Shown piece by piece: positions 40,777-50,194 of a stretch of DNA of 64,000 nucleotides (the first letter of the stretch is position 1; each line of letters begins with the position of its first letter). Source of the stretch: WHSW01 sp963729075 (GTDB lineage Bacteria > Actinomycetota > Thermoleophilia > Solirubrobacterales > 70-9); assembly GCA_963729075.1 (NCBI GenBank), contig CAVSMU010000013.1, positions 1 to 64,000 of the forward strand, read 5' to 3'. Under the pieces are notes generated by a model. The model did not search any database, had not been told where the DNA came from, and was given only the letters and a program-made list of their open reading frames with translations. A program made the translations under genes and the position numbers.

Positions 40777-41829
40777 TTAGGCGGTTGCGGTCCCGGGCGC
40801 GCTGCGCCCGACCGGGTGGTGGCACGCCGCCCAGTGCCCGCCGCCGTAGTCGACCAGCTGGGGCTCGACCTCCGAGCAGATCTCGGTCGCCCGCGGGCAG
40901 CGGGTGTGAAAGCGGCACGCCGCCGGCGGGTTGGCCGGACTCGGCACGTCACCCTCGAGCACCACGTGCTCGCGGGCCTCGTTGAGGCGCGGGTCGGGAA
41001 TCGGCACGGCCGACAGCAGCGAGACCGTGTACGGGTGGATCGGGTTCGAGTACACGTCCTCGGCGGGCCCGATCTCGACGATCTTGCCCAGGTACATGAC
41101 CGCGATCCGGTCGGAAACGTGGCGGACCACGCCGAGGTCGTGGGCGACGAACACGTAGGTGAGCTCGAACTCTTCCTGCAGGTCCTCGAGCAGGTTGATG
41201 ATCTGCGCCTGGATCGAGACGTCGAGCGCTGAGACCGGCTCGTCGGCGATGATCATCTTCGGCTCCAGCGCAAGGGCGCGGGCGACCCCGATCCGCTGTC
41301 GCTGGCCGCCGGAGAACTCGTGCGGGAAGCGGTTGTAGTGCTCGGCGGAGAGGCCGACCCGCTCGAGCAGGTCCTGGACTCGGCGCTTGAGCTCGTCGCC
41401 CGACGCGACCCCGTGCAGCGCCAGCGGACCGCCGACGATCTGGCCCACGCGCTTGCGGGGATTCAGCGACGCGTAGGGGTCCTGGAAGATCATCTGCATC
41501 TCGCGACGCAGCGAGCGCAGCTGGCGGCGACCAAGGTCGGTCAGCTCGGTGCCGCGAAAGCGCACTGAGCCGGAGGTCGGACGGATCAGCTGCAGGATCG
41601 ATCGCGCCAGGGTCGACTTGCCGCAGCCAGACTCGCCGACGAGGCCGAGCGTCTCGCCCTCGGCGACCGAGAACGAGACGTCGTCGACCGCCTGCACGGC
41701 GCCGACCTGGCGGTCGATCAGCAGTCCCGACTTGATCGGGAAGTGCTTGACGAGGTTGCGGACCTCGAGCAGCGTGTCCTCGCGTACGGCGGCCGCCTGC
41801 AGCCCGGTGTCCGCCGTCACGGTGCTCAC
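40777..41829 (-). CDS. Oligopeptide ABC transporter ATPase (DppF/OppF type)
   Basis: The 350-residue ATPase carries Walker A GESGCGKST, Q-loop FQDPYASLNP, signature FSGGQRQRIGVARAL, Walker B MIIADEPVSALD and the H-loop VAHDLGVV. The C-terminal Cys-containing tail (CRFHTRCPRATEIC) is typical of oligopeptide/nickel importers, where it binds a cluster or metal in some members. GTG 41829 overlaps the stop of the DppD-like gene (GTGA). It is the last gene of the transporter operon and provides half of the ATPase pair. Confidence 0.92.
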   Translation of the reverse strand: MSTVTADTGLQAAAVREDTLLEVRNLVKHFPIKSGLLIDRQVGAVQAVDDVSFSVAEGETLGLVGESGCGKSTLARSILQLIRPTSGSVRFRGTELTDLGRRQLRSLRREMQMIFQDPYASLNPRKRVGQIVGGPLALHGVASGDELKRRVQDLLERVGLSAEHYNRFPHEFSGGQRQRIGVARALALEPKMIIADEPVSALDVSIQAQIINLLEDLQEEFELTYVFVAHDLGVVRHVSDRIAVMYLGKIVEIGPAEDVYSNPIHPYTVSLLSAVPIPDPRLNEAREHVVLEGDVPSPANPPAACRFHTRCPRATEICSEVEPQLVDYGGGHWAACHHPVGRSAPGTATA

Positions 41830-42866
41830 GCCGCCGGCGCCTCGAGCCCGATGTCGCCCGAATCCATCACACGCAGGGTCTTCTTCTGCTCGCCCGAGAG
41901 CCAGCACCGATCGAGGTGCCCGGTGCTGCCGCCGCGCTGCTCGAGCCCCGGGACCTCGGTGCAGCGATTGAACGCGTGCGGGCAGCGAGGTCGGAAGTGA
42001 CAGCCCTCCGGCGGTGAGAGCAGCGTCGGGGGCTGACCCTTGATCTGCGCCAAGCGCGCGGTCCGCGGCCGGTCGAGGCGCATGATCGAGCCCAGCAGCC
42101 CCCACGTGTAGGGATGCTGCGGGTCGTAGAAGATCTGCTCGAGGGTGCCCGCCTCGACCACCCGGCCGCCGTACATCACCAGCACGCGGTCGGCGATGTC
42201 GGCGACAACGCCGAGGTCGTGCGTGATCAGGATCACCGCCAGGCCGCGCTCCTCGTTCAGGTCCTTCAGCACGCGGATGATCTGCGCCTGGATCGTGACG
42301 TCGAGCGCCGTGGTGGGCTCGTCGGCGATCAGCATCGGCGGCTCGAGCGAGAGGCCCATCGCGATCATCGCGCGCTGGCGCATGCCGCCCGAGAACTCGT
42401 GCGGGTACTGCCGCACGCGCTCCTCGGCGGCCGGGATGCCGACCGCCTTCAGCAGCTCGACCGCCCGGTCGTTCGCCTCGTCCTTCGTGATGTCGCGGTG
42501 CGCCCTGATCTGCTCGGTGATCTGGTCGCCGACCTTGTAGACGGGGTTCAGCGACGTCATCGGGTCCTGGAAGATCATCGCGAGCTGCTCGCCGCGCACC
42601 CGCCGCAGCTCGTCGTCGGTGGCCGAGATCAGCTCCTGGTCACCGAGCTCCGCGCGCCCCGAGATCGTCGCGTTCGGGCTCCGCGTCAGACCCATCAGCG
42701 TCATCGCGGTCACCGACTTGCCCGATCCCGACTCGCCGACGATCGCCAGCACCTCGCCGGGCTTGAGCTCGAACGAGACCCCGTCGACGGCGCGCAGGAC
42801 CCCGTCCTCGGTGCGGAAGTCGACCCGCAGGTCGTCGACCTTGAGCAGCGGAGCGGCCGTGCTCAT
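41826..42866 (-). CDS. Oligopeptide ABC transporter ATPase (DppD/OppD type)
   Basis: The 346-residue ATPase has Walker A GESGSGKSV, signature FSGGMRQRAMIAMGL, Walker B MLIADEPTTALD and THDLGVVAD, and a C-terminal oligopeptide-transporter tail with GCHFRPRCPHAFNRC. The 'SGKSV' variant and 'SGGMRQR' signature are typical of DppD/OppD. ATG 42866 overlaps the permease stop (ATGA); the longer reading frame upstream is a shadow of the permease gene. It would pair with the DppF-like protein to energise peptide uptake. Confidence 0.92.
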   Translation of the reverse strand: MSTAAPLLKVDDLRVDFRTEDGVLRAVDGVSFELKPGEVLAIVGESGSGKSVTAMTLMGLTRSPNATISGRAELGDQELISATDDELRRVRGEQLAMIFQDPMTSLNPVYKVGDQITEQIRAHRDITKDEANDRAVELLKAVGIPAAEERVRQYPHEFSGGMRQRAMIAMGLSLEPPMLIADEPTTALDVTIQAQIIRVLKDLNEERGLAVILITHDLGVVADIADRVLVMYGGRVVEAGTLEQIFYDPQHPYTWGLLGSIMRLDRPRTARLAQIKGQPPTLLSPPEGCHFRPRCPHAFNRCTEVPGLEQRGGSTGHLDRCWLSGEQKKTLRVMDSGDIGLEAPAA

Positions 42867-43846
42867 GCCGCGCTCTCGCTCGCCTCGAGCCGGATCCTGG
42901 GATCGAGCCCCGCGTAGACGATGTCGACGATCGTGTTGAAGAAGACGACGAAGAAGGCGCCGAACATCGTCACGGCGAGGATCGGCGGCTGGTCGAGCTG
43001 TCCGATCGCATCGGCGGCGTACTGGCCGACGCCCTGGAGGTTGAAGACGGTCTCGGTGAGGATCGCGCCGCCGCCGATCACGACCGCGAAGTCGAGGCCC
43101 CAGAGCGTGACGACCGGGATCAGCGAGTTGCGCAGCACATGCTTGAGCAGCACCTGGCGCTCGGACAGCCCCTTCGCCCGCGCGGTGCGGACGAAGTCCT
43201 CGTTGATCGTGTCGAGGATGTTGCCGCGCAGGACCCGCGAGTAGAGGCCGATGAACAGGATCGAAAGCGCGATCCAGGGCAGGATCATGTGGTGGAGCCA
43301 CTCGAACGGGCTCTCCGTGAACTCGACGTAGCCGCCGTTCGGGAACAGCTCGAAGCCGAGCGTATTCGACAGCTCGAAGCCGAGGTAGTGGTTCATCAAC
43401 GCCCCGATCCAGAACACGGGCATCGAGATCCCGACCAGGGCGAGCACGGTCAGTAATCGGTCCGAGACCTTGCCGGCCCGCATCGCGGTGAACAGGCCGA
43501 GGCCGACGCCGAAGAACATCCAGATGATCGCCGCGCCGATCGCCAGCGACAGGGTTCGCGGCAGGCCCTTCCAGATCTCGTCGACGACGTTGAGCTGGGT
43601 CGTGTAGCTGATCATGTCGCCGCTGAACAGCTTCTCCATCGTCGTGACGTACTGCGTGTAGATCGGCTCGTCGAAGCCCCACTCCTGGCGGATCGCCTCG
43701 ATCTGCTCCTCGGTCGGCTGCTTGCCCGCCATCCGCACAGCCGGGTCGTTGTTCGGGATCACGTTGAAGATCAGGAACGTGATCACCGAGACGGCGAACA
43801 GCACGAACACCATCGAGACGAGTCGGCGGACGACGAAGCGGGCCAT
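42863..43846 (-). CDS. Oligopeptide ABC transporter permease (DppB/OppB type)
   Basis: The 327-residue integral membrane protein starts MARFVVRRLVSMVFVLFAVS and shows six membrane spans, with the EAA-type cytoplasmic loop EDFVRTARAKGLSERQVL, as in DppB/OppB permeases. The large external loop after the first span (about 30-95) is usual for this subtype. Its ATG overlaps the stop of the DppC-type gene (TGATG). The order C-type then B-type is inverted compared with the classical opp/dpp order. Confidence 0.9.
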   Translation of the reverse strand: MARFVVRRLVSMVFVLFAVSVITFLIFNVIPNNDPAVRMAGKQPTEEQIEAIRQEWGFDEPIYTQYVTTMEKLFSGDMISYTTQLNVVDEIWKGLPRTLSLAIGAAIIWMFFGVGLGLFTAMRAGKVSDRLLTVLALVGISMPVFWIGALMNHYLGFELSNTLGFELFPNGGYVEFTESPFEWLHHMILPWIALSILFIGLYSRVLRGNILDTINEDFVRTARAKGLSERQVLLKHVLRNSLIPVVTLWGLDFAVVIGGGAILTETVFNLQGVGQYAADAIGQLDQPPILAVTMFGAFFVVFFNTIVDIVYAGLDPRIRLEASESAA

Positions 43847-44898
43847 CAGTGATCGATCTTCACCTTCGCCCGCGGGTCGAGCGCGTCGCGGACGCCGTCG
43901 CCGAAGACGTTCAGCGCGAGCACGGTCAGCACGAGCATCGCGCCCGGGACGATCGCCAGGTACGGCGCGGTGACGATCCGGTCGACGCCTTCGCTGATCA
44001 TCGTCCCCCAGGAGGCGTTCGGCGGCCTGACGCCGGCGCCGAGGAACGAGAGCGCCGCCTCGAGCAGGATCGCGTTCGCGACCAGGAGCGGGAAGAAGAC
44101 GAGGATCGTCGAGGCGATGTTGGGCAGGATCTCGCCGAACATGATCCGCCACGAGCCCATGCCCTGGGCCCGCGCGGCCTCGACGAACTCCTTCTCGCGC
44201 AGGCTCAGCACCTGGCCGCGGAGCGGCCGCGCCAGGTATGGGATGTAGACGATCGTGATCACCAGGATCGGGATCGCGAGGCTGTCGCCCGAGATCGAGA
44301 TCGGCCCGAGCTTCAGGCCGCCTTCGGCAAGCGAGGTGCCGAGCGCGATCCCGAGCAGGATCACGGGGAACGCCCAGATGATGTCCATCAGGCGCGAGAT
44401 CGCGGAATCGCTCCAGCCGCGCAGGTAGCCGGCGAGGACGCCGAAGATGATCGCGAGCAGGGTCGTGAACACCGCCGCGACGACCCCGATCAGCAGCGAG
44501 TTGCGCCCCCCGTAGAGCAGCCGGACCATGTTGTCGCGGCCGAGCTGGTCGGCGCCGAGGAAGAACTCGCCCTGCCAGGTGGGGCCGATGGGGACCCCGT
44601 CGAGGGCGACGACGTTGACGGTCTCGCCGTCCTTTTCGATCGTGTCGGTGAGGTGGTTCTCCTCCGGGGTCGTGTGGGCGATCTGATCGGCCCACAGCGG
44701 CGCCGCGAGGCAGGCTAGGACGAGGACGATGAACAGGGCGCCGAAGAACAGCGCGCTCTTGTCGCGGCGCAGCCGCCGTCCGGCTAGGCGCCAAGGGCTG
44801 GCTCCCGCAGGGGCCTTGCCCGTGTCCTCGACGCCCAGGGTACCGGGGGCTCCGAAGAGCTCCGGCTCCTCCGCGGTTATGACCTCGTCGGGTGCCAC
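43846..44898 (-). CDS. Oligopeptide ABC transporter permease (DppC/OppC type)
   Basis: The 350-residue permease has a cytoplasmic N-terminus, a first span at about 48-68 (ALFFGALFIVLVLACLAAPLW), an external loop, and the EAA motif EKEFVEAARAQGMGSWRIMF. It ends GDGVRDALDPRAKVK, the common C-terminus of DppC-type permeases. GTG at 44898 is the start. It is separated from the upstream binding-protein gene by 101 bases containing a strong hairpin, and is translationally coupled to the next permease. Confidence 0.9.
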   Translation of the reverse strand: MAPDEVITAEEPELFGAPGTLGVEDTGKAPAGASPWRLAGRRLRRDKSALFFGALFIVLVLACLAAPLWADQIAHTTPEENHLTDTIEKDGETVNVVALDGVPIGPTWQGEFFLGADQLGRDNMVRLLYGGRNSLLIGVVAAVFTTLLAIIFGVLAGYLRGWSDSAISRLMDIIWAFPVILLGIALGTSLAEGGLKLGPISISGDSLAIPILVITIVYIPYLARPLRGQVLSLREKEFVEAARAQGMGSWRIMFGEILPNIASTILVFFPLLVANAILLEAALSFLGAGVRPPNASWGTMISEGVDRIVTAPYLAIVPGAMLVLTVLALNVFGDGVRDALDPRAKVKIDH

Positions 44899-44959
44899 CG
44901 CTCCTTGATTATCCCGCCAACACTGCGTTCAATCAAATGCGAGGCGTTCAAGCAGACGA

Positions 44960-44987
44960 GAGAGGGGCGCCTCGCGGCGCCCCTCTC
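44960..44987 (-). terminator. Strong hairpin between binding-protein and permease genes
   Basis: GAGAGGGGCGCC (44960-44971) and GGCGCCCCTCTC (44976-44987) form a 12-bp perfect GC-rich stem with a 4-nt loop, 13 bases after the stop of the binding-protein gene. In the minus direction it is followed by TCGTCTGCTTG, without a clear T-run. Hairpins here usually cause partial termination or protect the upstream mRNA, giving more binding protein than permease. Confidence 0.7.
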
Positions 44988-44999
44988 GTCCGTTTCTTC

Positions 45000-46710
45000 C
45001 TATTCGCCTTCCTTCAACGCCCACGTCGAGTAGTCGTTGAAGTACACCGGGTGGAACACCGCGGCGTCGTAGTCCATCCGCTCGGACATGAACTTCGCCA
45101 GCTTGCGGTGCCCGTACGGGGCGATGTAGCTCTGCGGCGGCTCGATCAGGTAGCGGTCGAGCTCCGACCAGTCGGTCGCCACGGCCTCGGTGTCGGTCTC
45201 CAGGCTCAGCCGGTCGATCTCGTCGTTGATCTTCGGGTCGTCGACGTTCCCGTTGTTCTGGTTGTTCGTCGGCTGGATCGAGTCCCCGTCAACCAGGAAG
45301 TAGAAGTTGAGCGGGTGCGGGAAGTCGGCGAACCAGTTCGTGAACCCGGTTTGGGCCGCGCGTCTTGTCGTTGCCGATCGTCTGGAAGTAGACGCCGCCG
45401 TCGAGGATCTCCGACGTCGGCGTCGAAGCCGATCTCGTTGAGCATGTCCGCGTACGCCTGGGTGACCTTGTCGGTCGGGTCGTCGTTGTTGCCGTAGACG
45501 GTGACCTTGGCCCCCTCGGCGCCGGCCTGCTTGATCAGGTCCTGCGCCTTCTTGATGTCGGGCGGCTGGGTCGGATCGCCGTACGGGCACTCGGTGGTGT
45601 CGAACGCCTCGTCGTAGCCGGGGAAGCCAGGGGGCAGGAACGAGCAGCCCGGCTGCAGCTCGCCCGCGAACAGGCGCGCCAGCGCCGGCTTGTCGATCCC
45701 GTAGTTGACCGCCTCGCGGACCAGCGGGTCGTCGAACGGGGCGATGCTGGCTGTCCATGAACCAGTAGTAGGTCGACGAGGTCGCGAACTCCTCGTAGCG
45801 GTCGTCGGCCTGCTCGATCACGGTCGGCTTCAGGTCCGCCGGGGGCGGGTCCTGCATGTAGTCGAGCTTGTTGTCGAGCACGTCCTGCGCCTGCTGGTTG
45901 GCGTTCTTGATGATCTGCGTCGTGATCTTGTCGAGCGCCGGGACCGGGATGTCCGGGATGTTGAGCTTCTCGAACTCGGGGTTCTTCTCGAGCACGAACT
46001 GGCGGTTCGGCACCGACTCCGTGATCATGAACGGACCGACGCCGGGCGGCGGGTCCTCGGTCAGGTTCTTGAACGGCGTGTCGCCCGGGACGATGCCCGC
46101 GAACCACATCGCGAGGATGTTCGAGAACGACGAGTCGGCCTCGGTGAGCTTGATCGTGATCTCGCCGGTCTGGTCGTTGGTCTCGATCCCGGAGATGTCG
46201 CCCTCCGGGTCGCCCTTCTCGAGGTACTCGGTCGCGCCCTCGATCGTCTGGTAGAAGGCGGAGCCGCCGGACTCGAGGTTCAGCACGCGCTTGATCGTGT
46301 GCTCGAAGTCGGAGGCCTTGACGTGCGGTGCCGTCCGAGAACTTGAGCCCGTCACGCAACGTCAGCGTGTAGGTCTTGCCGTCCGCGGAGATCTCGGGCA
46401 GGTCCTCGGCGAGGCCGGGGATCAGCTCGGCCCCCGCGGCGCCCTCCACGTGGGGATAGGTCAGCAGCGGCGTGTAGACCAGCCACAGCGGCTCGATGCC
46501 GTTGACGGTGTACGAGAGCGCCGGGTCGAGGTAGTCGGGCTGTGAGGTCTGCGAGATCGTGACCTCGCCGCCCTCGGCAGCAGCAGTGCCGCCGTCGTCG
46601 TCGTCGTCTCCGCCGCACGCGGCCAGTGTCGCGCTCGCTGCCAGCACCAGCGCCGCGAGCACCGCGTAAGGCTTCAGGCGGCGTCCGCGCCCGTCTTCGT
46701 TCCGGTTCAT
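45000..46710 (-). pseudogene. Oligopeptide-binding lipoprotein (SBP family 5), four frameshifts here
   Basis: ATG 46710 opens a lipoprotein signal (AVLAALVLAASATLAAC, then GGDDDDDGG) and a family 5 solute-binding fold (ISQTSQPDYLDPALSY; LRDGLKFSDGT). The frame shifts near 46327 (to HVKASDFEHTIKRVL), 45755 (to IAPFDDPLVREAVNYGIDKP), 45412 (to EILDGGVYFQTIGNDK) and 45360 (to TGFTNWFADFPHPLNF), then runs to TAG at 45000. Each shift equals one extra base. All segments together make a full-length, conserved protein of about 569 residues. Single-base insertion errors are likelier than four mutations in an otherwise intact operon. It delivers peptides to the downstream permeases. Confidence 0.85.
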
Positions 46711-46897
46711 CTCTACCTCCCTGCGATCGTTGCGACCGCAGTCCCCGTTGACGTTGCGCGCTGGAACAAATCACATTTGGCAAGGGGCTGTTGCAGGGGG
46801 CCGAAACGGATTGCGCTTATTCGTTCAGCCAGACCGGCGATTCATTAACGAGAACGCCCAAACTTATTCAGTCCGATCCGTTCTTCTAACCAGGTTC

Positions 46898-47758
46898 TTA
46901 CCCTCCGGGGCTTGGAAACTGGCTGCGCAGCACCGCGTCCCACGCCCGGTCGGGCAGCAGTCGCCGCTGCGCGAGGGCGAGCCGGGCCGAGGCGGTGACC
47001 CTGTAACGCGGCCTCGGGTTGGCGCTCGAGATCGCCCGCTCGATCACCTTCGCCACCGCCTCCGGCCCGGCGCCGAGCCGTGCCATCGGCCCCTCGTAGA
47101 CGCCGACGGTCGCCGAGCCGACGGCCGCATTGAAGGAGGCGTAGGGGTCGTCGGCGGTCTCTGGCGCCTCGGCCTCCGACAGTGAGCCGGCGGCCGTCTC
47201 GCCGAACCGCGTCGTGATCAGCCCCGGCTCGACGATCACCACACGGACCCCGAAGCCGCGGACCTCCCAGCGCAGGGCATCCGAGAGCGCCTCCACCGCG
47301 TGCTTGGTCGCGTGGTAGGCGCCGCCTCCCGGGAAGGTCAGCTTGCCGCCCATCGAGCTGATGTTGACGATGGTCCCGCGCCCCGCCCGCCGCATCGCCG
47401 GCAGCACCAGCTGGCACATCCGCACGAGCCCGAACACGTTCGTCTCGAACTGCGCGCGGATCCGCTCCATCGGCAGGGTCTCCAGCGCGCCGGACTGGCT
47501 GTAGCCGGCGTTGTTGACGAGCGCCCCGACCGCGCCGTGCTCGCCCTCGACCGCGGCCACGGCGTCTCGCATCGAAGCTTCTTCGGTGACGTCCAGGGCG
47601 AGCGTCCTGCAGCCGCGGTCGGCGAGGTCGGCGATCCGTTCCGGTTCCCGCGCGGTGGCATAGACCGTCCAGCCCTTCGCGGCCAGCCTGCTCGCGGTCT
47701 CGTGGCCGATCCCCGACGAACAGCCGGTGATCAGTACGGCGCCCGGGTCCTCGCTCAT
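46898..47758 (-). CDS. Short-chain dehydrogenase/reductase
   Basis: The 286-residue SDR has the TGCSSGIG cofactor motif (about 11-18), LVNNAGYSQSG (NNAG), the catalytic ISSMGGK...YHATK (Ser, Tyr-x3-Lys) and LITTRFG. This is the classical SDR subfamily, using NAD(P)H; the Arg after strand 2 (ATAREPERI) suggests NADP preference. The substrate is unknown. It starts with ATG 47758 and is divergent from the alcohol dehydrogenase at 47818, with 59 bases between them. Confidence 0.9.
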   Translation of the reverse strand: MSEDPGAVLITGCSSGIGHETASRLAAKGWTVYATAREPERIADLADRGCRTLALDVTEEASMRDAVAAVEGEHGAVGALVNNAGYSQSGALETLPMERIRAQFETNVFGLVRMCQLVLPAMRRAGRGTIVNISSMGGKLTFPGGGAYHATKHAVEALSDALRWEVRGFGVRVVIVEPGLITTRFGETAAGSLSEAEAPETADDPYASFNAAVGSATVGVYEGPMARLGAGPEAVAKVIERAISSANPRPRYRVTASARLALAQRRLLPDRAWDAVLRSQFPSPGG

Positions 47759-47817
47759 CTCGCCTCCTCGCAGTGGTCGGCCTAACCCTAGATGCCCGAC
47801 GACTAGAGTCCCCGCGC

Positions 47818-48852
47818 GTGAGAGCGGTGACCTTCCAAGCCCCCGGCGAGGTGCGCGTCGACGAGGTCCCCGAGCCCGAGCTGTCCGGCGCCGACGAGGC
47901 GATCGTCCGCGTCGAGGCGAGCGGCGTCTGCGGCTCGGATCTGCACATCTACCACGGTCGGGTCGCGATCGAGCCCGGGTTCGTGATCGGCCACGAGTAC
48001 GTCGGCACCATCGTCGCCGCGGGCGACGGCGTCCGCAGCGTCCGCGAGGGCGACCGCGTGCTCGGCACCTACTGCACCGCCTGCGGCGAGTGCTTCTTCT
48101 GCGCTCGCGGGGACTTCCACGAGTGCGACTACAGGCGGGTCTTCGGCCACGGCGCGACCCTTGGCTCGCTGGCCGGCGCCCAGGCGGAGCTGCTGCTCGT
48201 GCCCAACGCGGACCTCACCCTGCGCCATGTGCCGGCGGGGATGTCCGACGACGTCGCCCTGTTCGCCGGCGACGTGATGGGAACGGGCTGGCACGCGGTC
48301 GCCGAGACCGGCGTCGAGCAGGGCTCCACCGCCGCCGTCCTCGGCCTCGGCCCGGTCGGCCTGTGCGCGGTCCAGGCGGCGCTGGCACGCGGCGCCGAGC
48401 GGGTGATCGGAATCGACACGGTCGCTGAGCGTCTCGACCTCGCCCGGTCGTTCGGCGCCCAGGCGGTCCACCTCACCGAGGAGGATCCCCGCGCCGCGAT
48501 CAAGGCGGCGACGGAGGGGCGCGGCGTCGACGCGACGATCGACGCGGTCGGCCATCCCGACGCGCTCGAGCTCGCCTGCCGGATCACGCGCAAGGCGGGC
48601 ACGGTCTCGGCGACCGGGGTCTACGCCGAGCGCATCGAAGTGCACATGGGGATCGTCTGGATCAAGGCCCTCACGCTGAAGACCGGGTTCGCGAACGTGA
48701 TCAAGCACGTCGACCCGGTGCTCGAGGCGCTCACGGCGGGAACGCTCGACCCGACTCCCCTGGTCACCCACCACATGGGCCTCGACGAGGCGCCCGACGC
48801 CTACGGCGTCTACGACCGCCGCGAGGCGCTCAAGATCGTGCTCGCGCCGTGA
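47818..48852 (+). CDS. Zinc-dependent alcohol dehydrogenase
   Basis: The 344-residue MDR enzyme has the catalytic zinc region ASGVCGSDLHIYHG and GHEYVG, the structural zinc lobe with CTACGECFFCARGDFHEC (four Cys), and the Rossmann VLGLGPVGLCAVQAA with a following Asp-containing strand (GIDT, NAD preference). It oxidises an alcohol or sugar-type substrate in the cytoplasm. The GTG at 47818 begins the conserved 'RAVTFQAPGEV' N-terminus; the longer frame is not homologous-looking. Its stop overlaps the next start (GTGA). Confidence 0.9.
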   Translation: MRAVTFQAPGEVRVDEVPEPELSGADEAIVRVEASGVCGSDLHIYHGRVAIEPGFVIGHEYVGTIVAAGDGVRSVREGDRVLGTYCTACGECFFCARGDFHECDYRRVFGHGATLGSLAGAQAELLLVPNADLTLRHVPAGMSDDVALFAGDVMGTGWHAVAETGVEQGSTAAVLGLGPVGLCAVQAALARGAERVIGIDTVAERLDLARSFGAQAVHLTEEDPRAAIKAATEGRGVDATIDAVGHPDALELACRITRKAGTVSATGVYAERIEVHMGIVWIKALTLKTGFANVIKHVDPVLEALTAGTLDPTPLVTHHMGLDEAPDAYGVYDRREALKIVLAP

Positions 48853-49193
48853 GCGAAAGCCCGGAGATCACCTGGGAGCAGTTCGAGGCCGTCGACATGC
48901 GCGTCGGGCGGATCGTCGAGGTGAGCGACTTCCCGGAGGCCCGCGTCCCCGCCTGGAAGCTCGAGATCGACTTCGGGCCCGAGATCGGGACCCGTCGCTC
49001 GTCGGCCCAGATCACCAACTACTCGCGCGAGGAGCTCGAGGGCTCGCGGGTGGTGGCGGTGGTCAACTTCCCGCCGAAGCGGATCGGCCCGTTCGTCTCC
49101 GAGGTGCTGGTGCTCGGCGCGCTCGACGACGAGCTCGGCGTCGTCCTGTTGCGGCCGGATCGCGACGCGGCCCTGGGCGACCGCATCGCCTGA
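48849..49193 (+). CDS. CsaA-like tRNA-binding domain protein
   Basis: The 114-residue protein contains FEAVDMRVGRIVEVSDFPEA, KLEIDFGPEIGTRRSSAQIT and VVNFPPKRIGPFVSEVLVLG, the OB-fold tRNA-binding domain pattern of CsaA and of the C-terminal part of methionyl-tRNA synthetase. CsaA is a cytoplasmic dimer with chaperone- and RNA-binding properties. GTG start overlaps the alcohol dehydrogenase stop, indicating cotranslation, although the functional link is not obvious. Confidence 0.9.
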   Translation: MSESPEITWEQFEAVDMRVGRIVEVSDFPEARVPAWKLEIDFGPEIGTRRSSAQITNYSREELEGSRVVAVVNFPPKRIGPFVSEVLVLGALDDELGVVLLRPDRDAALGDRIA

Positions 49194-49236
49194 GCAGTCG
49201 GTTTCCCCGCGATCTGCGAGGGTAGGCCCGGTTCGA

Positions 49237-49713
49237 ATGTCCGAACTGCTGCGCACGTACCTCCAGGACCACCACGCCGGGTCGACGGTCGGCGTCGAGC
49301 TCGCGCGTCGCGCGGCGGGCGCGAATCAGGACACCGAGTTCGGCGAGCCCCTCGCCCGGATCGCCGACGAGATCGCCGAGGACCGCGAGTCGCTCGAGCG
49401 GCTGATGGAGCGCCTCGGGGTCAAGCCGCACCCGGTCAAGGACGCGGGCGGCTGGGTCGCCGAGAAGCTCGGCCGCCTGAAGCCGAACAACCGGCTCCTG
49501 GGCTACTCACCGCTGAGCCGGGTGCTCGAGCTCGAGGGCCTGCTGATCGGGGTGACCGGAAAGCTGGCGCTGTGGGAGGCACTGCGCGACTCGCTCGGCG
49601 AGAGCCTGGACGGCGTCGACCTCGTCGCGCTCGGCGACCGGGCACAGGACCAGCGGGCGCGGCTCGAGGACATGCGGCGCCGGGCCGCGGTCGAGGCGTT
49701 CAAGCGGGACTGA
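49237..49713 (+). CDS. Hypothetical four-helix-like protein
   Basis: The 158-residue protein is predominantly helical, starting LLRTYLQDHHAGSTVGVELA, with GGWVAEKLGRLKPNN and ALGDRAQDQRARLEDMRRRA. Length and helix pattern suggest a ferritin-like or four-helix bundle, but there is no obvious di-metal motif. It looks like a conserved actinobacterial protein of unknown function. It follows the CsaA-like gene by 43 bases and may be cotranscribed. Confidence 0.7.
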   Translation: MSELLRTYLQDHHAGSTVGVELARRAAGANQDTEFGEPLARIADEIAEDRESLERLMERLGVKPHPVKDAGGWVAEKLGRLKPNNRLLGYSPLSRVLELEGLLIGVTGKLALWEALRDSLGESLDGVDLVALGDRAQDQRARLEDMRRRAAVEAFKRD

Positions 49714-49722
49714 GCCGGGCGC

Positions 49723-50124
49723 TCAGCCCTCGTCGGTGAAGGCTCGCCGAGCCTCGGACGGGTCGGCGAAGACCTGGACGGAGGCGACCTTGCCGCCGCG
49801 GATCGTCCACAGCCAGGCGTTCGAGGAATCGAGGAAGCCCCGCTCGTGCCAGGCGCGCACGCGCCCGAACACGAGCACGCGCTCCTCGTCGAGCGGGTTG
49901 AACTGCTGCGGCTGGAGCTCGATCCGCTTCCAGGTCGACGCGAGGTCGGCCATGTACTGCTCGAGCCCGGTGTAGCCGTGGTAGGGCTCGGTGCGCCCGG
50001 AGAGCAAGCCGGTCACCGTCGAGACCTCGACCTCCTCGTCCGCGAGCGCGATGAGCGTCTCGAGGTCGCGCTCGGCGAACGCGCGGTAGGCCTGGCGGAT
50101 CAGTCGTTCCCCCCTTGAGGTCAT
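49723..50124 (-). CDS. SnoaL-like (NTF2-fold) protein
   Basis: The 133-residue protein begins LIRQAYRAFAERDLETLIAL and contains YHGYTGLEQYMADLASTW and LWTIRGGKVASVQVFADPSEA, the standard SnoaL-like succession. Such proteins may be cyclases or binding proteins; no catalytic residue is decisive here. It stands alone between two convergently oriented units. Confidence 0.82.
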   Translation of the reverse strand: MTSRGERLIRQAYRAFAERDLETLIALADEEVEVSTVTGLLSGRTEPYHGYTGLEQYMADLASTWKRIELQPQQFNPLDEERVLVFGRVRAWHERGFLDSSNAWLWTIRGGKVASVQVFADPSEARRAFTDEG

Positions 50125-50194
50125 CGCGGCGAAAAGCTAGCGAGCCGCGTCCGACATCGAGCGCCGCCGAGTGCCGGTCGGCTCGGGCGGCGGC

